NCBI RefSeq assembly: GCF_000230995.2
Contig: NC_019973.1
Coordinates: 2,618,001-2,682,000 of the forward strand
Length of the DNA: 64,000 nt
Source: Mesorhizobium australicum WSM2073
Lineage (GTDB): Bacteria > Pseudomonadota > Alphaproteobacteria > Rhizobiales > Rhizobiaceae
Reading direction: 5' to 3'
The notes below the pieces were generated by a model. It did no database searches and was not told the origin of the DNA. It saw only the letters and a list, made by a program, of their open reading frames with translations. Below are positions 17,617 to 26,482 of this stretch, in pieces. Numbering within the stretch: the first letter of the stretch is position 1; each line of letters begins with the position of its first letter. The position numbers and the translations under genes were made by a program.

Positions 17617-18629
17617 TCTCCCCCTTCTGCCTGCTGGTGGTGCGCCATGGCCGCCGCTCGTAACGCCTTCGGACTGACCTGTGGCTCACCGCTGCCGGCA
17701 CTTTCAGCGGGGCCGGGGCCGGGCGGCAGCGTCTGCTGAACAACCGCTTCGAACAGCCCGGGCTGCACGTGGCCGAACGAAGCCGGCGGCAGGTTTGTGC
17801 TTTGCCGGGCGAGCTCGCGGTAAGCGTCGGCGTTGAGCACGCCGCCGCCACCACGCAACGATGACGTCCAGCGGGTGAACGCATCAGGCGAAACCGCGGT
17901 CACGCTGAAGTTCATGTCCGAGAAGCCGTCGCCGCTGAAATGCGCCGACTGACCGAAATAGCTCCCCTCGCGGTCGGCCTGCAGATGCAACTCGGTCTGC
18001 ATGCCGTTCATGACATAGACCATGCTGCCAAGCTGAGGCACGAAGAACGTGTTCATCACGCTGGCCGAGGTCAGCTTGAAATGCACGGGAACGCCGGCCG
18101 GGATGACCAGCTGGTTGACCGCTCCAACCCCCTGCTCGGGATAGAGGAACAGCCATTTCCAATCGAGCGCCACCACTTGGATGTCGAGCGGTGGCTGCGC
18201 CGAGGCGATCGGTTTGCGCGGATCGAGGTGATAGGAACCGTAATAGATCAGTCCGCCAAGGAAGAGGATGGTGAGCGTCGGAATCGACCAGACGATCAAC
18301 TCGATCCGGCCTGAATAGGTGAATTCCGGGTCGTAACGGGCATTGCTGTTCGAGGCGCGGAATTTCCAAGCGAAGGCCAGCAGTGCGATCAGCGTCGGAA
18401 TGACGATCACCAGCATCACCGCCAGCGAGTTCAAAAGGATCGTGCGATTGCCCGCGCCAATTGGCCCTTGCGGGTCGAGCACGCCCCCCGCGCAGCCGGG
18501 CAAGAATGCGGCTGCGGGTATCCAGAGCAGCGAACGCGCCGGCTTGAAGGTGGGTGGCAATAACAGTGGCTGCGCCACGCATCTCGGGGAGGACACGTCG
18601 TGAGGGCACGCGTTCTTCGCGTTTTCCAT
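17613..18629 (-). CDS. cyoA: Quinol oxidase bo3 subunit II
   Basis: 338 residues. A signal with a lipobox-like FLPGC near residue 46, two membrane helices (about 62-85 and 108-130), then a periplasmic cupredoxin domain ([16 protein letters not shown]). The two cysteines and histidines of a CuA centre are absent (the loop reads [16 protein letters not shown]), so this is a quinol oxidase rather than a cytochrome c oxidase. The ATG at 18629 follows AGGGA. First gene of the leftward cyoABCD operon, behind an EcfG-type promoter at 18694. Confidence 0.94.
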   Translation of the reverse strand: MENAKNACPHDVSSPRCVAQPLLLPPTFKPARSLLWIPAAAFLPGCAGGVLDPQGPIGAGNRTILLNSLAVMLVIVIPTLIALLAFAWKFRASNSNARYDPEFTYSGRIELIVWSIPTLTILFLGGLIYYGSYHLDPRKPIASAQPPLDIQVVALDWKWLFLYPEQGVGAVNQLVIPAGVPVHFKLTSASVMNTFFVPQLGSMVYVMNGMQTELHLQADREGSYFGQSAHFSGDGFSDMNFSVTAVSPDAFTRWTSSLRGGGGVLNADAYRELARQSTNLPPASFGHVQPGLFEAVVQQTLPPGPGPAESAGSGEPQVSPKALRAAAMAHHQQAEGGE

Positions 18630-18693
18630 CTAAGTCTTCCCTGACGCAGAATTCGAGATACGCCCGGTGTCGCCTGCCGCCCAACGAACGCCT

Positions 18694-18718
18694 AACTGGC
18701 GCCTGTGACGTTTGTTCC
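18694..18718 (-). promoter_or_regulatory. EcfG-type promoter (GGAAC-N16-AGTT, minus strand)
   Basis: Plus-strand AACT at 18694-18697 and GTTCC at 18714-18718, spacer 16. It would start the first cyo operon with a leader of about 58 bases. Confidence 0.6.
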
Positions 18719-18810
18719 GCCGCCGCCCGTCTTGGGCCGCCCGGGCGGCAAAGCCGGCGCGTTTTTGACAGATCTTGAGAACCGCAGCAGAGCGCTGCGC
18801 TCGGACAGGC

Positions 18811-19680
18811 TCAGCTATTTGGAACCGTCGCCGGCTCGCGCACGAATTTCATCTTCGGCGGCACGGCAAACTCCGTGAACCGATCAGCCAGGCTGTCAAG
18901 AGCTTGACGCATGCCCATGCCAGCCGCCGCCGCCCCATGTCCACTGATGACCATCTGCGGCTTCAGCGCGGCCAGGCGCTTCACCGATCTTTCCGCCGCA
19001 TCCCAGTCCGGCGTGAAATAGCGTGGCGGACCGTGCATCTCGAGATCCTGAACGGCGACCTCATAGACCGACTCCTGGCCTGTGGTGATGAAAGCGTCCC
19101 CTACGATCAGCGAGCGGTCCTCCTCGCGCCAGAGCGAGATATGCCCCGGGGCGTGTCCTGGCGTGTGCAGCCACTGCCATCCGGGCATTCCGGGGATCGA
19201 ACCGTCGGCCGGCAAGAGTTCCAGACGGTTGCCAAGATCGATCGGCCCGCGTGGAAATAGCGGTGAGAGCAGCGCCATCAGTCCACCGCCGACCCAGGGG
19301 TCCGGCGGCGGATAGGATGTGGTCCCGTCCAGATAGGGGCGCTCGAGCGGGTGCGCGAAGACAGGCACGTCCCACGTATTCGCCAGGTCCAGAACCGTTC
19401 CCACATGGTCGAAATGGCCGTGCGTCAAGATGATCGCAGCCGGCCGCGCGTCAATCCCGAAGCGCTTCTCCGCCACGGCAAGGATGCTGCTCCGGGACGT
19501 CGGCAACCCGGTATCGATCAGCACCCATTTCCGGTCTCCGCTGCCCGGTGCGCCGAAGAACACGACATTGACGATTGCCAGCCGCAAATAACCCAGATCC
19601 GGTGCGATGCTCCAAGCACCGTCGCCACGATCCTCGCGCCTGGCGTGGTCGATATCGGAAAGTTGAATTTGAACGGTCAT
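18811..19680 (-). CDS. Metallo-beta-lactamase-fold hydrolase
   Basis: 289 residues. The zinc-binding motif THGHFDHVG (His-x-His-x-Asp-His) lies near residue 86, with further ligands in HTPGHAPGH and the Asp of IVGDAF, and a late SGHG. It is a single-domain MBL protein of glyoxalase II/quorum-lactonase-like layout; the substrate cannot be deduced. It lies 180 bases upstream of cyoA in the same direction but has its own EcfG-type promoter at 19751. Cellular location: cytoplasm, as no signal peptide is seen. Confidence 0.88.
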   Translation of the reverse strand: MTVQIQLSDIDHARREDRGDGAWSIAPDLGYLRLAIVNVVFFGAPGSGDRKWVLIDTGLPTSRSSILAVAEKRFGIDARPAAIILTHGHFDHVGTVLDLANTWDVPVFAHPLERPYLDGTTSYPPPDPWVGGGLMALLSPLFPRGPIDLGNRLELLPADGSIPGMPGWQWLHTPGHAPGHISLWREEDRSLIVGDAFITTGQESVYEVAVQDLEMHGPPRYFTPDWDAAERSVKRLAALKPQMVISGHGAAAAGMGMRQALDSLADRFTEFAVPPKMKFVREPATVPNS

Positions 19681-19750
19681 GTGATCCCGTGCCTCTGTTG
19701 TTTGCCGGGCAGCCGGTCGAGTTAAGCGACGCCGGTGCTACATCGCCCCG

Positions 19751-19775
19751 AACTTGGCTCGAGCCTCCTTGTTCC
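19751..19775 (-). promoter_or_regulatory. EcfG-type promoter (GGAAC-N16-AGTT, minus strand)
   Basis: Plus-strand AACT at 19751-19754 and GTTCC at 19771-19775, spacer 16. It drives the MBL-fold gene. Confidence 0.6.
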
Positions 19776-19818
19776 TGATGTCGCCAATCGCCACCCAGCT
19801 CGCGGCTGGTCGACCACC

Positions 19819-19843
19819 GGAACAAAGGCTCGGCCAGTCGGTT
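19819..19843 (+). promoter_or_regulatory. EcfG-type promoter (GGAAC-N16-GGTT)
   Basis: GGAAC at 19819-19823 and GGTT at 19840-19843, spacer 16. It faces the glycoside hydrolase at 19994, giving a leader of about 145 bases. Confidence 0.55.
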
Positions 19844-19993
19844 CGGCTTTACCCCGCTCAGGCAGGATGAGGGGGCAGCTGAGCTGAGCAATGGGACGCG
19901 GCTTGCCTGATCGGATACGGCGTTTCCCCAAGGCAATTCGCGGTCCAAACAGGGCGGCCGAGTTTGAAACCGACTGCCCAAAGGAGACTTCGA

Positions 19994-21163
19994 ATGGACG
20001 AAGTGGAACGCACGGACGGGCACGAAGTGGGTGAGTCGGCTCCGAAAGCTTCGCGCTTTGCCAGTTTTTTCATGGCGGGCTTTGAGTGCTCCTCGCATCG
20101 GCGCAAGGATGGCGTCCGCCTCGACCTTATTCGTGCGACCTCGCATAATTTGCATGCCCTCCGCGACTACCGGGCCTGCGCCGAACTCGGCCTGCGCACC
20201 ATTCGCGATGGGCTACGCTGGCACCTGATCGAAACCGCTCCCGGAACCTATGACTGGTCAAGTTGGATGCCTATGGTCGAGGCAGCCCAATCGGCAGGGG
20301 TCCAGGTCATCTGGGACATCTTCCATTATGGATCCCCGGATCATGTCGATCAGGGGTCCATCCAGTTCATCGATGCCTATGCCTCGTTCGCGGCGGAAGC
20401 CGTGAGGGTGTACCGTTCGATAACCGGAACATCGCCTCTGTTGTGTCCGATCAACGAAATCTCCTTCTTCGCCTGGGCCGTCGAGGTCGGCTATTTCCCG
20501 CGCGTAGGGCCGAACAAGCGGGGATGGTTCAAGCGGCACCTCGTCAAGGCTGCCATCGCCGGTGTTCGTGCAATGCGGGAGGTCGATCCGGCATGCGGAT
20601 TTGTCTGGGCCGAGCCGCTCATCCACATCGCGCCTCGCGACCGGACCCGCGGCGAACGGCGCCGCGCCGAAAACGCCCGACTGGGACAGTTCGAGGCCTA
20701 CGACATGTTGCTGGGCCGCGTCGAACCCGAGTTGGGCGGCAGCGAGGATGTTGTCGACGCCGTGGGCCTGAACTTCTACCCACACAATCAATGGTACATA
20801 AATGGACCGACCATTCCGATGGGGCACCACGAGTACCGTGCTCTGTCGGAAATGCTGATCGAGGTCGCTCATCGATACGGCAAGCCGATGTTCATTGCCG
20901 AAACCGGCTCGGAGGGATCGGGCGGGGCGGCTTGGCTCCACTATGTCTGCGACGAGGTGCGTGCGGCGATAAAACTCGAAGCGCCGATCGAGGGTATTTG
21001 CCTGTATCCGATAACCGCTTACCCCGGGTGGGATAATTCCCGACATGCGGAGGTGGGATTGTTTTCCGTCATCCAGGCGGATGGCACGCGACGCCTCCGC
21101 CAGCCCGTCGCGGACGAACTGGTTCGGCAGCAAGATCTGTTCGCACCAAACCGGACGCGTTGA
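19994..21163 (+). CDS. Clan GH-A glycoside hydrolase (beta-glucosidase-like)
   Basis: 389 residues, (beta/alpha)8-barrel glycosidase of clan GH-A. The acid/base Glu is in CPINEISFF and the probable nucleophile Glu in MFIAETGSEG, which are the strand-4 and strand-7 positions. An early GLRTIRDGLRWHLIE and VGLNFYPHNQWY also fit GH1/GH5-like barrels. AAGGAGAC lies 5 bases before the ATG at 19994, an almost perfect ribosome-binding site. No signal peptide, so probably cytosolic. It opens a glycan group with glf, a glycosyltransferase and a GH43-like protein. Substrate unknown. Confidence 0.82.
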   Translation: MDEVERTDGHEVGESAPKASRFASFFMAGFECSSHRRKDGVRLDLIRATSHNLHALRDYRACAELGLRTIRDGLRWHLIETAPGTYDWSSWMPMVEAAQSAGVQVIWDIFHYGSPDHVDQGSIQFIDAYASFAAEAVRVYRSITGTSPLLCPINEISFFAWAVEVGYFPRVGPNKRGWFKRHLVKAAIAGVRAMREVDPACGFVWAEPLIHIAPRDRTRGERRRAENARLGQFEAYDMLLGRVEPELGGSEDVVDAVGLNFYPHNQWYINGPTIPMGHHEYRALSEMLIEVAHRYGKPMFIAETGSEGSGGAAWLHYVCDEVRAAIKLEAPIEGICLYPITAYPGWDNSRHAEVGLFSVIQADGTRRLRQPVADELVRQQDLFAPNRTR

Positions 21164-21185
21164 AGGAGCGGCCGGCAACCAGGCG

Positions 21186-21210
21186 GGGGCGGCGTTGTGG
21201 ATGCCGCCCC
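21186..21210. terminator. Hairpin terminator between convergent genes
   Basis: Perfect 8-bp stem GGGGCGGC/GCCGCCCC with a 9-base loop, between the stops of the glycoside hydrolase and the DUF892 gene. No T-tract on either side, so termination strength is uncertain. Confidence 0.5.
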
Positions 21211-21221
21211 TGGCCGTTGGA

Positions 21222-21743
21222 TCAGCTTTTTGCGGTCTCCCCCGCCGCGCGCAACTTGGCGTACCGCAGGGTCACGTCGCTCAGATTTTCCTTAAGCCAA
21301 TCGGCCATCGCTTCCTCTTCGCTCAGATTTTGCTTGAGGACCGTTTCGGCATCCTGGAAGCCGCCGGCCTCGGCGAGCACCAGGAGCGAATTGTAGGCAG
21401 CGATCTCGTAGTTCTCGAAGGCGAAATTCGCTAGGCTGTTCTTGATGATCTCGTCGCCTGCCATCGAGTGTCCCATGGCAGCCATGCTGCCAACCATCGA
21501 CAGGGCCGTGTCCTTGAGAGTCGAGTGCTCTTCATCGAGACCCTCCAGGACCGTCTCGAGCCGAGTGATCTGGCCCTCGGTCTCTTGAATATGCCGGCGC
21601 AAGCGATCAGCCACCTCAGGATAATTCTCGATACGCTCGACCTGTGGTTTCATGATCGACAGCGCTTGGTTCTCCATGGCATGGGCGTTGCGCAAGCCAA
21701 CAATGAATATCGAACGGCTCTCCGAGTTGAAGTTTGTATCCAT
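21222..21743 (-). CDS. DUF892 (YciE/YciF-type) ferritin-like protein
   Basis: 173 residues forming a four-helix bundle of the ferritin-like DUF892 family: SIFIVGLRNAHAMENQAL in helix 1, HIQETEGQITRLETVLEGL in helix 2, then helices with ENYEIAAYNSL and LSEEEAMADWL. Repeated Glu and His residues at the expected di-metal positions are visible. YciE/F proteins are known members of stress regulons, though their reaction is unclear. An AGAAGGAG site precedes the ATG at 21743. It follows glf by 34 bases, so it is the third gene of an operon driven from 24208. Confidence 0.88.
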   Translation of the reverse strand: MDTNFNSESRSIFIVGLRNAHAMENQALSIMKPQVERIENYPEVADRLRRHIQETEGQITRLETVLEGLDEEHSTLKDTALSMVGSMAAMGHSMAGDEIIKNSLANFAFENYEIAAYNSLLVLAEAGGFQDAETVLKQNLSEEEAMADWLKENLSDVTLRYAKLRAAGETAKS

Positions 21744-21777
21744 CGCAATTCTCCTTCTGTTTTCTGCCGCGGTTAAT

Positions 21778-22941
21778 TCAGCTCCCATGTGCGGGAGAAC
21801 TCGCCACCAGTCCGGCCAGGGACGTCCTTCCAGTGCCCGCCCATTCCGGCAGACTTTTCTGGATGCGAGCGAAAGTGGCCAGAGCCTGTCCGACCACCTG
21901 GTCCATGTTGTAGTAGCGGTATGTTGCCAGGCGGCCGACAAACCACACGTCGGGACAGGCTGCGGAGAGCGCTTCGTAGCGCTTGTAGAGGGCTTCGTTT
22001 TCGGCTCGCGGCACCGGGTAGTACGGGTCGCCGATATCCGTCGGGTATTCGTAAGTCAGGCTGGTCCGCGCGTTCTGCTGGCCGGTCAGATGTTTGTACT
22101 CCGTGATGCGGGTGTAATCTTGCGTCTGCGGATAATTGACAACGGCAACCGGCTGAAACTGCTCGCGGTCCAGGGTGACGTGCTCAAAACGCAGCGAGCG
22201 ATAGGGAAGATGCCCAAGCTGCCACCCGAAATATTCATCGATTGGACCGGTATAGATCATCCGCCTGAACGGAATCTTCTCACGGATTTCGCGGAAATCG
22301 GTCTGCAGCATGATCTTGATGTTCGGATGGTCGAGCATGCTTTCGAACATCCTGGTGTATCCGCCGGCCGGCATTTTCTGGAAGCTGTCGCTGAAATAGC
22401 GGTCGTCACGGTTGGTCCTGGTCGGCACTCGTGCCGTCACCGACTTGCTCAGTTGACTGGGATCGACGCCCCATTGCTTCCTGGTGTAGCCACGGAAGAA
22501 TTTTTCGTAGAGCTCGCGGCCCACCGTGCTGACAACGACATCCTCGGCCGTGCGAACGTCCTCCACAGTCTCGCGTCGCGACGCGAAGAATTCCTCCAAC
22601 TGGGCCGAGGTCAGTTCCAGTCCATAAAGGCTGTTGATCGTGTCGAGATTAATCGGGATGGGAACGAGTTTCCCGTCCACCGCCGCCAACACCCTGTGCT
22701 CGTATGACCGCCACTCGGTGAACTGCGACAGGTAGTCCACGATCGCCTGGCTGTTGGTGTGGAAGATGTGCGGACCGTAGCGGTGGATCAGGATGCCGGC
22801 TTCATTGTAGCAATCATACGCATTGCCGCCGACATGGCCGCGACGATCTACCAGCAGGACGCTTTCGTGACGCTGCGAGGCTATCCTTTCGGCAAGCACG
22901 CTGCCGGCAAAACCCGCCCCGACGACCAGCCAGTCGAACAT
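21778..22941 (-). CDS. glf: UDP-galactopyranose mutase
   Basis: 387 residues, standard length. It interconverts UDP-galactopyranose and UDP-galactofuranose using reduced FAD. Seen: FAD-binding VVGAGFAGSVLAERIA at the N-terminus, VGGNAYD, the substrate-site GPHIFHTN, YTRKQWG, and a C-terminal RLATYRYYNMDQVVGQAL. It provides galactofuranose for a surface glycan. Two bases separate it from the glycosyltransferase stop, so the two are co-transcribed, and DUF892 follows. Confidence 0.95.
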   Translation of the reverse strand: MFDWLVVGAGFAGSVLAERIASQRHESVLLVDRRGHVGGNAYDCYNEAGILIHRYGPHIFHTNSQAIVDYLSQFTEWRSYEHRVLAAVDGKLVPIPINLDTINSLYGLELTSAQLEEFFASRRETVEDVRTAEDVVVSTVGRELYEKFFRGYTRKQWGVDPSQLSKSVTARVPTRTNRDDRYFSDSFQKMPAGGYTRMFESMLDHPNIKIMLQTDFREIREKIPFRRMIYTGPIDEYFGWQLGHLPYRSLRFEHVTLDREQFQPVAVVNYPQTQDYTRITEYKHLTGQQNARTSLTYEYPTDIGDPYYPVPRAENEALYKRYEALSAACPDVWFVGRLATYRYYNMDQVVGQALATFARIQKSLPEWAGTGRTSLAGLVASSPAHGS

Positions 22942-22943
22942 GG

Positions 22944-24116
22944 CTAAGCGCTCCTGCGAAGAGGGACGATTTTCTTGCGTTCATGGGCGCGCTCGATGTG
23001 AGCCGCCATGGCATTCCATGTTCGCTCCCAGGAGGTATCCGCAAGGTAGGCGTCGACTTGTTGCCGGAGCATCTGGCGCGGTCGCGAAAGAGCCGAGCGG
23101 AGCTTGGTTTCCAGATCGTCGCTGTCGGCGATTTCCACCAGCCCGGCAGCGCCGTAGCTGCGCACCACGTCCACGATCGCCGTCGAGACTACCGGCAGCC
23201 CTGCCGCGAGGAACTCCGGCGTCTTGGTCGGGCTGATGAAGCGGGTCGCTTCATTGAGGGCGAACGGCATCCAGCCGGCATCCCAATGGCGCAGGTAGTC
23301 GGGCAGATCGCGGTAGGCTTTCCCGCCCAGCCAGTGAAGGTTCTCGGCGCGCGGCAGGCTTGCAGCGTCGATCTTGACCACCGGGCCGAGCATGACGAAA
23401 TGCACGTCCGGCATGGTCTCCGCCGCCTGGGCCACGAGATCGACGTCCAGCCGCTCGTCGATGACGCCGAAATAGCCGACCCTCGGGTGAGGAATGCCGG
23501 CCTGATCGGCCGGGTCTTTTCCCGGCTTCCTGGCCTTGTGAAAGTGGTTCACGTCGATGCTGCTCGGAAAGGGATAGATCGCGTGATGCAGGTGGCGCTT
23601 GGTCTCGAACAAGCTCAGGCCGCCGGTGAAAACAAGATCGGCGCGGTGCAGAAGCGCCTTTTCCATCTGCCTCAATTCAGGCGGCGCATTCTTGAACGCC
23701 GAGAGTTCGTCCATGCAATCATAGACACATATGTCAGGCTCAAGGTACTCCGTGAAGCGGAGAGCCATTGGCGTATAATACCAAGCGATCAGCCGGCTGT
23801 GCGGCATAGAAGCGATTGTCTGCTGAACAAATCTGCGCTGCGTGGCATCTGATTTCGCGGCCGACGTGCCGACCGGGAGCACTGGTGTCACAATCAGAAT
23901 GTTTGGCGAGGCCTCGCTCGTCCGCATTAGCGGCTGCGGCAGTTCTTCAAAGACAGGTTCTTCAAAGTAGACAACCCTCTGCTGCATGGATGCGAGTGTG
24001 AGGATATGCTGCGGGCGTTGATGAACGAAGTTCCACCTTAAATGAGAGAAGCAAACCAGTAGATTTTGCCTGCCAGCCTGTTTACTGACGGTGACCCTGC
24101 CCAAGGCTGCTTCCAT
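22944..24116 (-). CDS. Glycosyltransferase, GT4-like (TuaH-type)
   Basis: 390 residues with a GT-B fold. N-terminal acceptor half with LRWNFVHQRPQHILTLAS, a signature of glycosyltransferases that modify cell-surface polymers, and YDCMDELSAF. The C-terminal donor half has PRVGYFGVIDERLD and SPTKTPEFLAAGLPVVST. The ATG at 24116 (AAGGA 8 bases upstream) is chosen over one 45 bases earlier with no ribosome-binding site. First gene of the GT-glf-DUF892 operon, behind the promoter at 24208. With glf beside it, transfer of a galactofuranosyl unit is an inference. Confidence 0.85.
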   Translation of the reverse strand: MEAALGRVTVSKQAGRQNLLVCFSHLRWNFVHQRPQHILTLASMQQRVVYFEEPVFEELPQPLMRTSEASPNILIVTPVLPVGTSAAKSDATQRRFVQQTIASMPHSRLIAWYYTPMALRFTEYLEPDICVYDCMDELSAFKNAPPELRQMEKALLHRADLVFTGGLSLFETKRHLHHAIYPFPSSIDVNHFHKARKPGKDPADQAGIPHPRVGYFGVIDERLDVDLVAQAAETMPDVHFVMLGPVVKIDAASLPRAENLHWLGGKAYRDLPDYLRHWDAGWMPFALNEATRFISPTKTPEFLAAGLPVVSTAIVDVVRSYGAAGLVEIADSDDLETKLRSALSRPRQMLRQQVDAYLADTSWERTWNAMAAHIERAHERKKIVPLRRSA

Positions 24117-24474
24117 TGAGATATTCCTTTTATAGACGGTGGTTTGTGTTTCGACTAACATTTGTTAATCGGGGATGAGGGAGAACTAGACTTCGGTTTC
24201 AGCTCCTAACTTTCGGGTAGGTGAGTTGTTCCAAGGTGAAACGGAGAGCCTCGGTCGCCGCTTCGGATTGGACGAATGCAAAGCGCCGGCTGCGCGGAGG
24301 CAGACTGGCTGTCTCAAATGGCGGTCATCGAAACTGCCCCGACCAAGTTTGCTGGTGGAGAACCGCCTTCGCCGTATTTGCGTTGAACTTGCTGGCTATA
24401 AAATGTGCCGGACATCAACTTGATTCGCCCGCGGCTTGGGCGGGTCCGGGGCAAGGGCAAATTCCGGGGCTAAG
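24117..24474. other. Divergent intergenic region, glycosyltransferase / GH43-like gene
   Basis: About 360 bases. It contains the EcfG-type promoter for the leftward operon (24208-24232). No matching element was found for the rightward gene and no credible coding frame was seen. Confidence 0.5.
24208..24232 (-). promoter_or_regulatory. EcfG-type promoter (GGAAC-N16-AGTT, minus strand)
   Basis: Plus-strand AACT at 24208-24211 and GTTCC at 24228-24232, spacer 16. It faces the glycosyltransferase-glf-DUF892 operon. Confidence 0.55.
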
Positions 24475-25392
24475 ATGAAGATCGACTTCGATACCAACGT
24501 GTTTCCGCTGTTCCATCCGCAAAGCGTGGATGATCTCAAGGACCCATGCCCCGTCTTCGATGGCAGGCTGTGGCATGTGTTCGGCTCAAGCGGGACGGTG
24601 ACGACCGAGACGTGGAGGATCCTGCACGCCACGGCCCCCGACCTCTATGGGCCTTGGACCGAGCACGAAGCGATCGAGCTTCCCATCAACGGGACCGGGG
24701 TCGCGGCTCCGGGCGTCATCCACGAAAGTGGCGTCTTCCATATGTTCATCCAGACCGAGTTCATGAAATCCGGGGGCCGCTGCGAGCATGCGGTTTCCAA
24801 CGACGGCTTCCATTGGGTGGTTCTCAGCCCGGCCATTCTCGCCATCCCCGACACGGAAGAGGATGGCATCTACGATCCGCATCCGGCGGTCATTGGTGGC
24901 AGGCGCTATCTCGTTTACTCTGCCATGCCGAAATTCAACAGGGTGCCGCAGCCCGACATCTATCTCGCACGCAGCCAGTCCGACTCGTGGTTCGGGCCGT
25001 GGAAGCGGATCGGCAAGATCCTCGATCATGCTGATGTCCCTCATCACAATACGAGAGAGGACCCCGACTATGAATGGGGCATAGAAGGTGCCCAACTGGT
25101 CGAGTTGCCGGATGGCCGAGTACTTCTGAACGCCACTTGCTTTCTTCCAAATGGCCTTCGTGGGAATCGCCAGCGCGTGTTTTTTGCCATCGCTGACGAG
25201 GTTGCCGGACCTTACGTGTCGATAGGCCCGGTACTCGAACCAGGCCAGCCGGGCGAGAACGGTCATTCAACGGTGATGATCGAAGGCAGCCAGCTTTCCC
25301 TGTTTTACCAAAGCCGGGTTGCCGCGACCGACCACCGGTGGCGCTACGGCTTGGCCCGATGTGACGTGGCTCTGTTTTCCAAGGTTGCATGA
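24475..25392 (+). CDS. GH43-like five-bladed beta-propeller glycosidase
   Basis: 305 residues with repeating strand pairs of a GH43/GH117-like propeller: an early KDPCPVFDGRLWHVFGS (candidate base Asp), IYDPHPAVIGGRRYLVYSAM in the middle (candidate pKa-modulating Asp), WGIEGAQLVELPDGRVLL (candidate acid Glu) and ENGHSTVMIEGSQLSLFY late. No signal peptide. The ATG at 24475 (GGGG upstream) is chosen over an in-frame TTG 39 bases earlier. It stands beside the galactofuranose genes, so an arabinofuranose/galactofuranose-type substrate is plausible but unproven. Confidence 0.75.
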   Translation: MKIDFDTNVFPLFHPQSVDDLKDPCPVFDGRLWHVFGSSGTVTTETWRILHATAPDLYGPWTEHEAIELPINGTGVAAPGVIHESGVFHMFIQTEFMKSGGRCEHAVSNDGFHWVVLSPAILAIPDTEEDGIYDPHPAVIGGRRYLVYSAMPKFNRVPQPDIYLARSQSDSWFGPWKRIGKILDHADVPHHNTREDPDYEWGIEGAQLVELPDGRVLLNATCFLPNGLRGNRQRVFFAIADEVAGPYVSIGPVLEPGQPGENGHSTVMIEGSQLSLFYQSRVAATDHRWRYGLARCDVALFSKVA

Positions 25393-25402
25393 TCCTGGTC
25401 TG

Positions 25403-25433
25403 CCGGCCGGCACGACTGCGTTCGACCGGCCGG
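25403..25433. terminator. Possible hairpin after the GH43-like gene
   Basis: CCGGCCGG (25403-25410) pairs with CCGGCCGG (25426-25433) around a 15-base loop. It is GC-rich with no T-tract, and is only a candidate. Confidence 0.3.
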
Positions 25434-25519
25434 AGCGGCTGTCGTCGTCGTGCAATTGAGTTCCGTTGACACGAGGCGATCCGTTGCCAGTTCTTTCCAA
25501 ATTAAACGCCTACCCGGGC

Positions 25520-25544
25520 GGAACAATGCTTCCGGGCTGAGGTT
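25520..25544 (+). promoter_or_regulatory. EcfG-type promoter (GGAAC-N16-GGTT)
   Basis: GGAAC at 25520-25524 and GGTT at 25541-25544, spacer 16, ending 27 bases before the manganese catalase ATG. Confidence 0.6.
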
Positions 25545-25571
25545 CGGCTGACTTCAAACGGAGAGTCAGCC

Positions 25572-26417
25572 ATGTATTACACCGACAAGAAATTGCAGTT
25601 CCCGGTTCGAGTCGAGACGCCGAACCCAATCTTTGCACGCGCCTTACAGCAGGCCATAGGCGGAGTGGAAGGCGAAATTCGTGTCGCCTTGCAGTATTTC
25701 TTTCAGGCGTGGGGGTGCCGTGGACCGGCCAAGTACCGCGACCTGCTGTTGAACACAGCCACCGAGGAGCTCGCCCATATCGAGATGCTGGCGACCGCGG
25801 TCGCGCTCAATCTCGAAGGGGCACCGCTTTCGCTGCAGGAGGACGTGTCGTCCGATGCGGTCGGCGGCTCTGTCCTCAACGGGATGAATTTCCGTCATAT
25901 CTTGTCGACTGGGCTCGCCGCCCTGCCGGAAAACTCCAACGGTGTTCCCTTCAATGCTTCGCATGTTTATGCCAGCGGCAATCTTGCCGCCGATATGGTC
26001 GCCAACGTAACCGCGGAAGGAAGCGGACGCGTGCTTGCGACCCGCCTCTACAACATGACCAACGATGCCGGAATGAAGGACATGCTGTCATTCCTCATTG
26101 CGCGCGACACCATGCATCAGCAGCAGTGGCTGGCGGCGATCGAGGACATGGGGGGCCTGACTGCGTCTCTGCCGGTGCCCAATTCCTTCCCGCAGGAGAA
26201 AGAGCGTCAGGACGTATCCTATGCCTTCATCAACTGTTTCATCGAAGGTGTAGCACCGGCGCAGGGACGCTGGAGCGAAGGCCCGTCGATGGACGGCAAG
26301 GGCGAGTTCTCCCTGGTGCCCGGCGCACCGATGGGCGAGGAGCCAATGCTTTCGCCGCCACGGCCAAGCTCTGGTGCGCAGAGCGAGCAGATGTTCGACA
26401 GGAAGGCAGCCGAATAG
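25572..26417 (+). CDS. Manganese catalase
   Basis: 281 residues, the usual length for the non-haem di-manganese catalases that dismutate hydrogen peroxide. The four-helix-bundle ligand motifs are present: GGVEGEIRVALQYFFQAW, ATEELAHIEMLA (Glu-x-x-His), NVTAEGSGRVLATRLYNM and ARDTMHQQQWLAAIE. The C-terminal tail, rich in Pro/Ser/Gly, is usual for the family. It is cytosolic. The EcfG-type promoter at 25520 fits its role in a general stress response. Confidence 0.95.
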   Translation: MYYTDKKLQFPVRVETPNPIFARALQQAIGGVEGEIRVALQYFFQAWGCRGPAKYRDLLLNTATEELAHIEMLATAVALNLEGAPLSLQEDVSSDAVGGSVLNGMNFRHILSTGLAALPENSNGVPFNASHVYASGNLAADMVANVTAEGSGRVLATRLYNMTNDAGMKDMLSFLIARDTMHQQQWLAAIEDMGGLTASLPVPNSFPQEKERQDVSYAFINCFIEGVAPAQGRWSEGPSMDGKGEFSLVPGAPMGEEPMLSPPRPSSGAQSEQMFDRKAAE

Positions 26418-26438
26418 TCATAGTCGCAGCCGAAGGCG

Positions 26439-26457
26439 GCGGCCAAATGGGGGCCGC
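26439..26457. terminator. Bidirectional hairpin terminator
   Basis: GCGGCC (26439-26444) and GGCCGC (26452-26457) with a 7-base loop, between the convergent stops of the catalase and the M20 peptidase, followed by TTCCGCTTT on the plus strand. Confidence 0.55.
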
Positions 26458-26482
26458 TTCCGCTTTGTGCCGTTCGTACTTG

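Larger units (their letters stand above)
19681..19993. other. Divergent promoter region, MBL hydrolase / glycoside hydrolase
   Basis: 313 bases between divergent genes. It holds two back-to-back EcfG-type promoters, one for each direction (19751-19775 minus, 19819-19843 plus). No coding frame is credible. Confidence 0.6.

Noticed and set aside
15680..17884. 734-codon frame overlapping cyoB and cyoA on the same strand
   Set aside because: Arg/His/Pro-rich translation typical of a shifted frame; the cyo frames carry every conserved haem and copper ligand.
17613..18629. Reading the first oxidase as an aa3 cytochrome c oxidase
   Set aside because: Subunit II lacks the CuA cysteines and histidines and is a lipoprotein as in quinol oxidases; the same holds for the copy at 56117.
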